Shown here: positions 35,910 to 45,163 of the stretch, one piece after another
How the letters are laid out: each line of letters opens with the position of its first letter
Position numbering within the stretch: position 1 is the stretch's first letter
NCBI RefSeq assembly: GCF_014193895.1
Contig: NZ_BLZR01000001.1
Location: forward strand, 3,596,001 to 3,660,000
From: Clostridium fungisolvens
GTDB taxonomy: Bacteria; Bacillota; Clostridia; Clostridiales; Clostridiaceae
DNA length: 64,000 nucleotides
Direction: 5' to 3'
Program-made: the position numbers and the translations under genes
The notes under the pieces: generated by a model
The model's input: only the letters and a program-made list of their open reading frames with translations
What the model was told of the DNA's origin: nothing
Database searches by the model: none

Positions 35910-36187
35910 TGTATACCCCCATTTTATTACACATACTACCTTAATAGGCAGCAAGTAGTTGTCCCACCTCAATAAATGTACTATATATCACTTTTCTTTA
36001 TAAGACAATTACGCCAAATATCAAATTACCGATGTTTGACACATATAATCTATTAAAATATAATAAATTCTTGTGATTATTGTTTTCTTAAAAACATGAT
36101 TTTAATCAATTGAAGCTACATTTATAGAATTTGCAAATATGAATTAATATATTTATATATATTTTGACTTTAAGGAGATTATATTTA

Positions 36188-37087
36188 ATGGATAAGAAAA
36201 ATACTTTATTGCCTTATATATCAGTATCTATTAGTTCTACAATTTTTGGTCTTAGTTTTTTATTTTCAAAACAAGCACTCACTGTAGCAAGCCCTTTTAT
36301 GCTTGTATCATTTCGTTTTTTACTTGCTTTTTTGGTTATGACTGTATTAATAATCTTTAGGATAATAAAAGTAGACTACAGAAAAAAACCTCTAGGTGGG
36401 TTACTTCTCCTAGGACTCGCGGAGCCAGTAGTGTACTTTATATTTGAAACTTTCGGTGTTAAAAACGCCTCTTCATCTGTTTCTGGGCTTATGCTCTCAT
36501 TGATACCAATTGCAGTAACCTTATTAGGTATTTATATATTAAATGAAGTTCCTTCTATAACAAGAGTAATTTTTATAATAGTTTCTGTACTTGGGGTTGC
36601 TTTAATCGGAATTATGAGCAGTACTAGTGGACAAGAAACTTCCCCCTTAGGAATATTATTATTACTTGGAGCAGTTACTTCAGCTGGTTTTTATACAATA
36701 ATATCAAGAAAAGTATCCAAGCATTATACTCCAGTTGAAATTACATATTTTATGATGTTTTTTGCAGCACTCTGTTTTACTATAATGAACTTAATAGATG
36801 TATCAATAAATGGAGATATTCACCGCTACTTTGAACCTCTACAAAACAAGACCTTTATAGCTTCTATTTTATATTTAGGGATACTATCTTCCATAATCGC
36901 ATACTTTTTAACTAACTTTACCCTTTCAAAGATTCAGGCTTCAAAAATGTCTGTTTTCTCCAATGTGTCAACAATAGTTTCAATAGTTGCTGGTGTTTTA
37001 ATTTTAAAAGAAAGCTTTCATATATATCACCTAATTGGATCTATACTTATCCTTACTGGGGTTTGGGGAACTAATAAATTTAAATAA
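36188..37087 (+). CDS. EamA/DMT-type transporter
   Basis: This 299-residue protein has ten predicted membrane segments in two EamA repeats. Typical pieces are FGLSFLFSKQAL, FRFLLAFLVM and a GVALIG turn in the first half, and SAGFYTIISRK and KESFHIYHLIGSILILTGVW in the second. It is a drug/metabolite exporter; the substrate is unknown. AAGGAG spaced for the ATG at 36188 shows that the TTG at 36164 is not the start. Confidence 0.88.
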   Translation: MDKKNTLLPYISVSISSTIFGLSFLFSKQALTVASPFMLVSFRFLLAFLVMTVLIIFRIIKVDYRKKPLGGLLLLGLAEPVVYFIFETFGVKNASSSVSGLMLSLIPIAVTLLGIYILNEVPSITRVIFIIVSVLGVALIGIMSSTSGQETSPLGILLLLGAVTSAGFYTIISRKVSKHYTPVEITYFMMFFAALCFTIMNLIDVSINGDIHRYFEPLQNKTFIASILYLGILSSIIAYFLTNFTLSKIQASKMSVFSNVSTIVSIVAGVLILKESFHIYHLIGSILILTGVWGTNKFK

Positions 37088-37108
37088 CTTAAGGTTGGAT
37101 GTACCAAA

Positions 37109-37160
37109 ATAAAAGGTGGTCTAAAAGTAAAATAATAATTTACTTCTAGACCACCTTTTC
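37109..37160. terminator. Terminator between EamA and SulP genes
   Basis: AAAAGGTGGTCTA pairs with TAGACCACCTTTT, with inner AAGTAAA/TTTACTT pairing. T- and A-runs at the two ends suit both convergent genes. Confidence 0.8.
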
Positions 37161-37173
37161 GTTTCATCCTTAG

Positions 37174-37265
37174 ATGAACCACTTCATAGTTAATTTATAT
37201 TTTCAAATTGTCCTCTCAGAATCCAGAGGAGTTTTGAAAATATATTTCGGATTGAAGTGTTTCAT
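37174..37265. repeat. Family A palindromic repeat, copy A4
   Basis: Nearly identical to the copy at 6819 (outer arms ATGAACCACTTC/GAAGTGTTTCAT, centre TCCTCTCAGAATCCAGAGGA). Like that copy it abuts the 3' end of a minus-strand gene. Confidence 0.8.
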
Positions 37266-37271
37266 CCTCCC

Positions 37272-38918
37272 TTAGCTTACCTTTTCATTTTCTTCAAACA
37301 TAGATTGTCCTATGTTATCACATATATTTTCTTCTCCGATTATATCTATAAAGCCATATTTTCTGAGCATTTTCATTGGTTGTTCTTGTACATCCATAAT
37401 CTTAAGTGTTGTATTATTACTTTTACATATATCAATCAGCATTTCGAAAGAATGGTATGCAGTAGAATCCATATATGGAACTTTACTCATTTTTATTATC
37501 AAGGTTCTAGGTGGATCTCCCATTTCTTTTATGGCACTGACAAACTTATTTGCAGCTCCAAAGAAAAATGGACCTGTAATTTCAAATACTGCAACCCCTT
37601 CTTCTAAACCTTCCTGATTATTTGTAAGACTTTCTTCATATTCATTTACATCGTCATCCAATATGTATTTTACTTCTGTTACTTCGGCCATCTTCTTCAT
37701 AAACAATAGTGAGGCTAAAACCACACCCACACCAATTGCTACAACTAAATCTAATACAATTGTTAGGATAAACGTAACAATGAAAACTAAAGAATCACTT
37801 TTGGGAGCTTTAAATATATCTTTAAAAGCAGACCATTCTCCCATATTGTAAGATACCATAACTAACACAGCTGCTAAGGCTGACATTGGAACTAACTTTA
37901 CATATGGCATACAGACTAACAATATAGCAAGTAATCCAAGTGAATGAACCATTCCTGCAACAGGGGTTCTTCCACCATTCTTAACATTAGCGGCAGTTCT
38001 TGCTATTGCGCCAGTGACAGGAATTCCACCAAAGGCTGCAGAAAAAATATTAGCAGTTCCCTGAGCAATAAGCTCCATATTTGAACGATGCTTTCCTCCA
38101 ATCATTCCATCTGCTACTACCGCAGAAAGTAATGATTCTACACCTCCAAGAATAGCTATTGTCAAAGATGGCATTAAAAGTTCATTTATCATCTTCATAC
38201 TTATTTTTGGCATTGAAAAACTTGGCAAAGAAGAAGATATATGTCCAAATTGTTTTCCTATCGTGTTGATTGGCAGATTAAATACAACAGTAATTATAGT
38301 TACTATTATTATAGCAACAAAAGTTCCTGGTATTTTTTTATTTATTTTAGGCCATGCAATTATAATAGCAAGTGTAAGCAATGCTATAAGAGCACTTGAT
38401 ATATTGATGGTTCCCATATTTTTAATGTAAGCTTCCCATTTGCCTATAAACTCTGAAGGTACTGATTGTATTTTTAGTCCAAGCAAATCCTTAATCTGAG
38501 TTGAGAAAATTGTGATGGCAATTCCACTTGTAAATCCAGTTGTAATTGAAGATGGTATAAACTTAATAAAACTACCTAGCTTTAACGCTCCGATTATTAT
38601 TAAGAAAATCCCCGCCATTATAGTAGAAACTATAAGCCCATCTAATCCATATTTTTGTATTATTCCATATACTATAACTACAAAAGCACCTGTAGGTCCA
38701 CCTATTTGCACTCTACTTCCCCCAAGCAAAGATACAATAAACCCTCCAATTATCGCTGTGTAGAGCCCCTTTTCAGGTGATACTCCTGAGGCAATAGCTA
38801 ACGCAATAGATAAAGGTAGTGCAATGATAGCAACAATAATTCCTGAAATAAAATCCTTTGTAAATTGTTCCTTTGTATATCCTTTCATGCAGGTTACAGA
38901 CTTCGGAACTAATAACAT
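37272..38918 (-). CDS. SulP family anion transporter with STAS domain
   Basis: A 548-residue protein with about 11-12 membrane segments and SulP hallmarks: DFISGIIVAIIALPLSIALAIASG at the N-terminus, GGSRVQIGGPTGAFVVIVYG, FGGIPVTGAIARTAAN. A C-terminal STAS domain (about 445-545, containing KVPYMDSTAYHSFEML) completes it. It should transport sulfate, bicarbonate or another anion; the substrate cannot be told from sequence. GGGGGG lies before the ATG. Confidence 0.88.
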   Translation of the reverse strand: MLLVPKSVTCMKGYTKEQFTKDFISGIIVAIIALPLSIALAIASGVSPEKGLYTAIIGGFIVSLLGGSRVQIGGPTGAFVVIVYGIIQKYGLDGLIVSTIMAGIFLIIIGALKLGSFIKFIPSSITTGFTSGIAITIFSTQIKDLLGLKIQSVPSEFIGKWEAYIKNMGTINISSALIALLTLAIIIAWPKINKKIPGTFVAIIIVTIITVVFNLPINTIGKQFGHISSSLPSFSMPKISMKMINELLMPSLTIAILGGVESLLSAVVADGMIGGKHRSNMELIAQGTANIFSAAFGGIPVTGAIARTAANVKNGGRTPVAGMVHSLGLLAILLVCMPYVKLVPMSALAAVLVMVSYNMGEWSAFKDIFKAPKSDSLVFIVTFILTIVLDLVVAIGVGVVLASLLFMKKMAEVTEVKYILDDDVNEYEESLTNNQEGLEEGVAVFEITGPFFFGAANKFVSAIKEMGDPPRTLIIKMSKVPYMDSTAYHSFEMLIDICKSNNTTLKIMDVQEQPMKMLRKYGFIDIIGEENICDNIGQSMFEENEKVS

Positions 38919-39372
38919 TTTTATCCCCCCGATATTTTAATTAGTTACATACATCTACAGATTTACTACTTTATATCTTCTGTCTTTTCCACGTCATAAA
39001 AGAATTCAAAACACGCAATTATTCTTAAAATGACTTTTTGATTGAAGTAGCACTTCTTTAGATGTACATTGTTAAGCCGTAGAAATTATAACACATAAAT
39101 CCAAATTTAAAGTAAATGTTCCAATTTTTTAAATTATTTATCTATTGAATAACTTCCTACATATTTCATCATATTTGAGGATATATTATTCACTTCCGAG
39201 TTACTCCATTATTGCCACAGCATTACTGGATCTATTACAATTAATGTTATAATACCATAAATACACAAATACGAAGATTAATGGTATAATAATTTACATT
39301 GGAACTTTATAATGGTAGCTTTACAGTTAATTTATTGTTTCAAGGAAAGTAATTTTAAAGGAGTATTGAAAT
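38919..39372. other. Intergenic region between divergent SulP and VanZ genes
   Basis: Mostly A+T-rich. Around 39038-39066 a segment GATTGAAGTAGCACTTC followed by AGATGTACA resembles the collapsed outer arms of family A, perhaps a remnant. No ORF or strong hairpin. Confidence 0.4.
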
Positions 39373-39999
39373 ATGGCCAAAGGATACATATTCAAAGGAA
39401 CAATTCTTTTTATAACTATAATACCTATTTACTTATTTGTTCTTTGTATTAGAATTTTTATAAGTAAAAAAAGTGATAAGGAGATATCTTTTAGGAAAGA
39501 ACTTATAAGATTTATTTTTACTTTATATATTTTAGCTGTTGCTGGGGTAACACTGTTACCTATTACAATCTATTTTTATGGATCGCCGCCTATATATGAT
39601 AATGTTATGTCAGTAAATTACGTTCCATTTACTGATATAGCAAGGGAGCTTTCTGAGATGGGACAGCACAATTTTTCAGTAGCATTTCAAATCAAACTTT
39701 TAATTAAAAATGTTGGTGGAAACTTTATTCTTTTAATGCCTATGGGGATGCTGCTACCTTTACTTACAAGTAAAGTACATTCCATTAAGAAGAGTTTTAT
39801 ATTAGGTTTCATTGTTTCTTTATGTATAGAAACAATGCAATTTTTAGAAAACTATTCAGGACTAGCCTTCGGCAGAATTGTGGATATAGATGATTTGATT
39901 TTAAACTCATTAGGAGCTGCAGTAGGTTATTGTATTTTTATTTTCGTAAGTATATTTATTTCAAAATATAAAAATAGTAATAACACTCTACAAAACTAA
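39373..39999 (+). CDS. VanZ family membrane protein
   Basis: A 208-residue protein with about five membrane segments and the VanZ features VTLLPI near residue 58, NVGGNFILLMPMGMLLPLL and FGRIVDIDDLILNSLGAAVGY. The family includes VanZ of teicoplanin resistance, but most members have no known role. AAAGGAG lies before the ATG and a hairpin follows the stop. No glycopeptide resistance genes are nearby. Confidence 0.85.
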   Translation: MAKGYIFKGTILFITIIPIYLFVLCIRIFISKKSDKEISFRKELIRFIFTLYILAVAGVTLLPITIYFYGSPPIYDNVMSVNYVPFTDIARELSEMGQHNFSVAFQIKLLIKNVGGNFILLMPMGMLLPLLTSKVHSIKKSFILGFIVSLCIETMQFLENYSGLAFGRIVDIDDLILNSLGAAVGYCIFIFVSIFISKYKNSNNTLQN

Positions 40000-40019
40000 A
40001 ACTTATTAGCTTCATTAAA

Positions 40020-40072
40020 TAAAACCATGTATATGAAAGGTGTTATTATCCTATCTATACATGGTTTCTATT
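40020..40072 (+). terminator. Hairpin after the VanZ gene
   Basis: AAACCATGTATA pairs with TATACATGGTTT over a 22-base loop, followed by a T-containing tail. It is convergent with the DUF2161 gene. Confidence 0.65.
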
Positions 40073-40139
40073 TAAAGGGTGTAAGCTTCAACTATCAGTT
40101 ATGTATGACACCAAAATATACTATCAAGACAACACACAG

Positions 40140-40838
40140 CTAACCTGTTAGCAAAGATCTCTTCTTAAGTTCCTCTACTCCTGCTTCACTTAACTCATAT
40201 TTTCCCTTGTCCAATTTCTTAAACCACCCATAATAATTCTTATAAAGAATAGAATAAGTTTTCTTATGTTCGAACCCAACTTTTGAAAGATTCGCGGCAG
40301 AAGTCGGACCATTTTCCATCATATATTCTGCTATCTTTATAGTCTGCTCTCTATATGCTGTCATTAGCTTCTTACCTCTGCTGCCTCCAACATTATCTTC
40401 AAGACTTCGTCCTTTAAATTCTTTCACTAAACTATTTCTTTTTTTCTTTCCTGAGTTTATGCTTTTCTTTATGTCGAAAGGAGCTGGTTCTATAGCAATC
40501 TTTACCGAGTACTCATTGTCTTTTTTAGAAACTAATATAAGTCCGAGTTGTAGTCTTTTTATTAAATTACATATATCTTTCCACTTCTTACTGAAAAAAT
40601 TAATTTTAGGCTTTGGGATAGCTACATATACTAAGTCAGCAAATTTTTGTCTATTGGTAGCTTGCACCAATAATTCTATGGTTAAGCCTTTTTTGAGCTC
40701 CACTACAGCTACTTTGCTGTCTTTCATTGCAAAAACATCACAATTGCCGACTTCAGCTTTAACATCATATCCAATGCTTGATAGATATTCTCTAACAGGC
40801 TTATACAATTCTTCTTCAAGTAAAAAATCCTTCTTCAT
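40140..40838 (-). CDS. DUF2161 (PDDEXK-like) protein
   Basis: The 232-residue protein matches DUF2161: LYKPVREYLSSIGYDVKAEVGNCDVFAMK, then VAVVELKKGL. The spaced acidic residues with D...ELK form a PD-(D/E)xK-like nuclease core. A C-terminal region reads like a winged helix (AANLSKVGFEHKKTYSILYKNYYGWF). The DNA or RNA target is unknown. GAGAG is present before the ATG. No partner genes of a restriction or defence system lie beside it. Confidence 0.78.
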   Translation of the reverse strand: MKKDFLLEEELYKPVREYLSSIGYDVKAEVGNCDVFAMKDSKVAVVELKKGLTIELLVQATNRQKFADLVYVAIPKPKINFFSKKWKDICNLIKRLQLGLILVSKKDNEYSVKIAIEPAPFDIKKSINSGKKKRNSLVKEFKGRSLEDNVGGSRGKKLMTAYREQTIKIAEYMMENGPTSAANLSKVGFEHKKTYSILYKNYYGWFKKLDKGKYELSEAGVEELKKRSLLTG

Positions 40839-40915
40839 TATTCAACTCTCCACATGCTAATTAATATATTTTTATAGCAATCAACTATTTAATATTATAC
40901 TATAAACTCTTTTAA

Positions 40916-41019
40916 TGAAAAAATCACTGAAGCGACTTTCTTTAATGATTTTCTTGCACATCTGCCTTTCCAAATACATACCCGTAAACTTATAGGCAAC
41001 ATATTCTTCTTTTTTATTC
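40916..41019. repeat. Family B repeat, degenerate copy B6
   Basis: TGAAAAAATCACTGAAGCGACTTTCTT, GCACATCTGCCTTTCC and TATAGGCAACATATTC follow the family B order, but the right third is missing. It lies between the divergent DUF2161 and chemoreceptor genes, the one clear B-type block not at a terminator T-tract. The remainder of this intergenic region shows nothing else. Confidence 0.65.
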
Positions 41020-41231
41020 TTTAACTTATATTATACTTTAAGTTTTTTACTCATAATTATCCACAAATCTTATTAAATTATACTTTCCCTCCCACTATTT
41101 ACTAGTATTCAAAATAAAGTTTTGTAGAAATTCTACGAAAATTGTAATATAGAACACTAGATTTTCATTGGTATTTTAAAACTATATAAATATTTTTTTA
41201 TTAATTCTAAATTTCAAATTTGGGGGATTAT

Positions 41232-42983
41232 ATGTCTAAATTCATTAAAATTAACAACATAAAATTAGGTGGAAAGATGAGCTTAATCTTGCTTATCCCA
41301 GTAGTATCATTATTTTTCGTATCTGCTCTCTCATTGGTTGATATTGATTCAATAAATAAAAAGTTGGTATCAGATTTGTATGATAATGTACACCAAAGTG
41401 AATATTGGCTACTAAATGCAGATAGGGATTTTTATCAGGCATTGGATGCTGAATCAGAATTAGAAAGTCCAGATAAAGGCTCTGATCTTAAAAGCTTGAA
41501 AAGTGATTATACTGAAAATTTAAAGCAAACTCAAGATAGAGTTAAGTTAGCAATCGATATACTAAACAGAGATAAAGCCACCTTAAGTAAACTAACTCAT
41601 AAAGATTCAAATTTAAATGTTTTTCAGCTTTATGATAACTTTAATAAAGATTTTAATTCATGGACAAGTCTTTACGATCCTGAAACAAATACTTTAAAGG
41701 ATAAGAAGCAATATTTAGATGCTTTTAATTCAGCAAGAAGTAATATAAATCAAATGGAGGAAATCTTAGACGATTATGGTAAGCAGGTTATCTTTAATAG
41801 TGCAAGTTCTGTACAAAGTATAAAAAATATAATTATGACTGTTTCTATATCTACCTTAGTAATTTCCTTACTTTTAGGCATAGCTTTAATAATTAACATC
41901 AATAGAAGAGCAAAAATTGCTATTTCTTTAATTAATAAAACTGCTGATTTTGATCTTAAATATGATGATAGTTATACACAATATTTAGAAGATAAAGATG
42001 AGTTTGGTCAAATAATTAAAGCTGAAGGAACTTCAAGAAAAGAATTTAGACAAACTTTAACAGATGTTATCTCTTCCACTAAATCCGTAAATATAATGGT
42101 TGATAAATCTAATTCTAACATGACAAGCTTAGGACTGGAACTAGAAGATATATCAAAGACAGTTGAGCAATTATCTGCTGGTATGGAAGAAACATCAGCA
42201 GCTACTGAAGAAATGAATGCATCTACCTTAGAAATTGAAAAAGCTGTTGAAAATATTGCCGGCAAGTCAGAGGAAGGAGTTACTTCTTCAAGAGAAATTA
42301 GTGGTCGTGCTACTGCATTAAAATCTGAGGCTGTTGAATCTCAGAAAAAATCACAACAAATATTAGTATCTCTTGATAGTAACTTAAAGGCATCACTTAA
42401 TGAAGTTAAAGCTGTTGAACAAATTAACTCATTAACTTCAAGCATATTAGAGATCTCATCACAAACCAACCTACTTGCTTTGAATGCAGCAATCGAAGCT
42501 GCAAGAGCTGGAGAATCAGGAAAAGGATTCGCAGTTGTTGCTGACGAAATAAGAAAGCTAGCAGAAGTTTCAAAGCAAAGTGCTATGGAAATTCAAAACG
42601 TAACAGCTTCTGTTATAACTGCTGTTAACAAATTAAGAGAAAGCTCTGTAGATGTACTAGGTTATATGGAGAAGCAAGTAATTCCTGACTACGAAAAACT
42701 TGTTAATACTGGAGATCAGTATAACGCAGATTCATTAACATTTAATGATCTAGTTACAGATCTAAGTTCTACAACTGAGGAACTACTTGCATCTATTCAG
42801 GATGTTACTAGATCAATCACTGAAGTTAGTAGTGCAACTAACGAAGGTGCAATGGGAATGACAAGTATTGCAGAAAAAACTACTAATATTGTTGAAATGG
42901 CAACTGAAGTCATAGCTCAGTCTAATAGATCAAAAGAAACTGTAGACAATCTAGTTTCAATGATTTCTAAATTTAGATTGTAG
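41232..42983 (+). CDS. Methyl-accepting chemotaxis protein
   Basis: The 583-residue chemoreceptor has an N-terminal membrane segment, a helical extracellular sensor (about 40-190), a second membrane segment, a HAMP-like region and a long signalling domain. The hairpin tip reads ISSQTNLLALNAAIEAARAGESGKGFAVVADEIRKLAE, the standard CheA/CheW-binding sequence (split here by family convention). Glu/Gln-rich flanks suit methylation. GGGGG is spaced for the ATG at 41232. No che genes are adjacent; the ligand is unknown. Confidence 0.9.
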   Translation: MSKFIKINNIKLGGKMSLILLIPVVSLFFVSALSLVDIDSINKKLVSDLYDNVHQSEYWLLNADRDFYQALDAESELESPDKGSDLKSLKSDYTENLKQTQDRVKLAIDILNRDKATLSKLTHKDSNLNVFQLYDNFNKDFNSWTSLYDPETNTLKDKKQYLDAFNSARSNINQMEEILDDYGKQVIFNSASSVQSIKNIIMTVSISTLVISLLLGIALIININRRAKIAISLINKTADFDLKYDDSYTQYLEDKDEFGQIIKAEGTSRKEFRQTLTDVISSTKSVNIMVDKSNSNMTSLGLELEDISKTVEQLSAGMEETSAATEEMNASTLEIEKAVENIAGKSEEGVTSSREISGRATALKSEAVESQKKSQQILVSLDSNLKASLNEVKAVEQINSLTSSILEISSQTNLLALNAAIEAARAGESGKGFAVVADEIRKLAEVSKQSAMEIQNVTASVITAVNKLRESSVDVLGYMEKQVIPDYEKLVNTGDQYNADSLTFNDLVTDLSSTTEELLASIQDVTRSITEVSSATNEGAMGMTSIAEKTTNIVEMATEVIAQSNRSKETVDNLVSMISKFRL

Positions 42984-43052
42984 GCGTAAAGCACCATTTA
43001 AATTAAGTGGTTATACATCCTTAATGAGCTTGCGCAAAAAATTAATATATAC

Positions 43053-43096
43053 AAAAATCTCTGTAGATCTATAAACTTAGATTTACAGAGATTTTT
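43053..43096. terminator. Terminator between chemoreceptor and chitinase genes
   Basis: AAAAATCTCTGTA pairs with TACAGAGATTTTT around an 18-base loop with internal pairing (AGATCTA/TTAGATT). It suits both convergent genes. Confidence 0.78.
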
Positions 43097-43112
43097 ATTA
43101 TTTATTAACTAT

Positions 43113-45137
43113 TTATTGTGCCTGCCAAAGTGCTGGTACATTTGGTGGTTCCCAGCCTACTAATGAGGTATGGGCCTGTATGCACTTATAAGTAACTCCA
43201 TTATAGGTAACTAACGCGCCTACCGCATATGCTGTATTAGGTGCCCATGCAGAAATTCCTGTTGATGCTTGAGTCTTTGCTGATACAGAACTGCTCCATG
43301 CACTTACCCCAGCTGAATTTACTGCTCTTACCCTATAAGTATGAGTTGAGCTCGCAGCTAAGTTCTTATGAGCATAAGGACTTGTCACATTAGTTACTAC
43401 AACTCCATCAACTTCTATATCATAACTTGTTGCATTTGATACTGTACTCCAAGTCACATTTATCTGTGAAGTACTTTCAGCTGTTGCTGCTAAGCCAGTT
43501 GGTACAGCTGGTACTGTTACTGTAGTTGAAGTCTTAGCAGATACAGATGTACTCCATGCACTTGTTCCCACTGAATTTACTGCTCTTACCCTATAGGAAT
43601 GAGTTGATCCTGCAGCTAGATTATTATGTGCGTAAGGACTTGTCACATTTGTGATTACTGTTCCATCAACTTCTATATCATAACTTGTTGCATTTGATAC
43701 TGAGCCCCAAGTTACGTTAATCTGTGAAGTACTTGCAGCTGTTGCTGTTAAGCCTGTTGGTGCTGTTGGTGCAGTTGGAGTCACTGTTCCACCAATTCCA
43801 AGCTTAGAAGCAATAGTACTAGTAAGAGGCATTCCAGTAGCTGGGTCATCATTTGATATATCCCAAGCGATTACACCACCAAACCCATTATTTATAACAT
43901 AATCACATCTTGCAGCAGCTGATCTAGTGTCTTCGTAAGTATACATTATACCTAATGAAGAATTGTACAACCATGGGACTTGGGAATAGCTATCTCTATA
44001 TTTTACATACCCTGATGTTTTTTCTAATTGTAGCATTTGGCTATAAGAATTTTGTCCACCTGGATTGTTTGGATCATCAAGATTACCTACAGGAGCTCCA
44101 CTTGCATTTGCAAATAAGCCATTAGTTCCAGTAGTCTTATCAACATTCTTCCAACCTCTTGAATAGAATGGTGATCCAGCATTTAATTTATCAGCTGGTA
44201 CATGATATTTACTTACAAAATACTTCATTATATAGTCTGTATTATATTTGTTCTTTATATCTATTGGTGATGTAGGTGAAGGATCATTTGGATTTGCATA
44301 TATAGCTGATTGGTGATTTGTAGTATTTTCAAAAGCACCATGGATATCATAAGTCATAACATTTATCCAATCTAGATACTGACTGTATAAATCTGGTTGA
44401 GTTAGATCTACTTTGTCATATCCTCCTGGAGCTGCTATAGTCAATAACTTTCCTGATAATCCATTGTTGTTATACGCCTGTCTTATCTCTTGCATCAAAG
44501 AAGTATAATTTTGTTTATCCTCTGGCCCACCTGGACATCCTCTATCATACTGGTCTCCTGATGCAGGTGTTCTGTTAACTCCTGGATACTCCCAATCGAT
44601 ATCTATACCATCAATAAAAGGATATTGTTTTAAGAAAGAGACTACACTATTTATAAAAGTAGCTCTATTAGCTGCAGTACTTGCCATAGCATGGAAGTTC
44701 TCTCCTCTTGTCCATCCACCAATTGAAACAAGTATCTTTACATTTGGATAAAGTGATTTATAGTATTTATACTCTCCAAAATGTCCTCTTAGATCACCAG
44801 GATTCCATCCACCTGAATGAGGGAATGTTGCTTGATAATCAGCATACTCATCAGTACTTGCTAACTTATAAGTTGAATCCACTGTAAAAAATGCATGATT
44901 TACAACTGTAACCTTATCCCAAGGAATATTATCAACAGACATGCTATTATGTGCAGCACTATACATTCCCCAGTTTGGAAAATATACAACAAATCTCTTA
45001 GCAGCTGCTGCTTGGGTAGACAAGGTGCTATTAGTACTAGCTGAAGCTGTAGCGCCGGCAAAAGTAGGCGCTGCTAAAGATAAAACAGATAAAGAAACAG
45101 CAATAGAAAGTATCTTTTTCAAAGATAATTTTTTCAT
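43113..45137 (-). CDS. Secreted GH18 chitinase with two FnIII and a CBM5/12 module
   Basis: A 674-residue exoenzyme: signal peptide (about 1-30, cleavage near FAGATA), GH18 barrel (about 47-440) with the catalytic motif DGIDIDWE at 176-183 (acid/base Glu183), two fibronectin III modules (about 455-545 and 550-632) and a C-terminal chitin-binding CBM5/12 module. The last is recognised from AWAPNTAYAVGALVTYNG and the aromatic WEPPNVPALW. It should hydrolyse chitin outside the cell. It lies 26 bases downstream of a second chitinase gene and shares its C-terminal modules. Confidence 0.93.
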   Translation of the reverse strand: MKKLSLKKILSIAVSLSVLSLAAPTFAGATASASTNSTLSTQAAAAKRFVVYFPNWGMYSAAHNSMSVDNIPWDKVTVVNHAFFTVDSTYKLASTDEYADYQATFPHSGGWNPGDLRGHFGEYKYYKSLYPNVKILVSIGGWTRGENFHAMASTAANRATFINSVVSFLKQYPFIDGIDIDWEYPGVNRTPASGDQYDRGCPGGPEDKQNYTSLMQEIRQAYNNNGLSGKLLTIAAPGGYDKVDLTQPDLYSQYLDWINVMTYDIHGAFENTTNHQSAIYANPNDPSPTSPIDIKNKYNTDYIMKYFVSKYHVPADKLNAGSPFYSRGWKNVDKTTGTNGLFANASGAPVGNLDDPNNPGGQNSYSQMLQLEKTSGYVKYRDSYSQVPWLYNSSLGIMYTYEDTRSAAARCDYVINNGFGGVIAWDISNDDPATGMPLTSTIASKLGIGGTVTPTAPTAPTGLTATAASTSQINVTWGSVSNATSYDIEVDGTVITNVTSPYAHNNLAAGSTHSYRVRAVNSVGTSAWSTSVSAKTSTTVTVPAVPTGLAATAESTSQINVTWSTVSNATSYDIEVDGVVVTNVTSPYAHKNLAASSTHTYRVRAVNSAGVSAWSSSVSAKTQASTGISAWAPNTAYAVGALVTYNGVTYKCIQAHTSLVGWEPPNVPALWQAQ

Positions 45138-45163
45138 TTTTTAACCCCTTTCATTTATCCTTT

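Noticed and set aside
39373..39999. VanZ as evidence of glycopeptide resistance
   Set aside because: No vanA, vanH, vanX, vanS or vanR genes are present, and most VanZ family members have no link to resistance.
40140..40838. DUF2161 nuclease-like gene as part of a defence system
   Set aside because: No methyltransferase, ATPase, toxin or other defence gene is adjacent; its neighbours are VanZ and a chemoreceptor.
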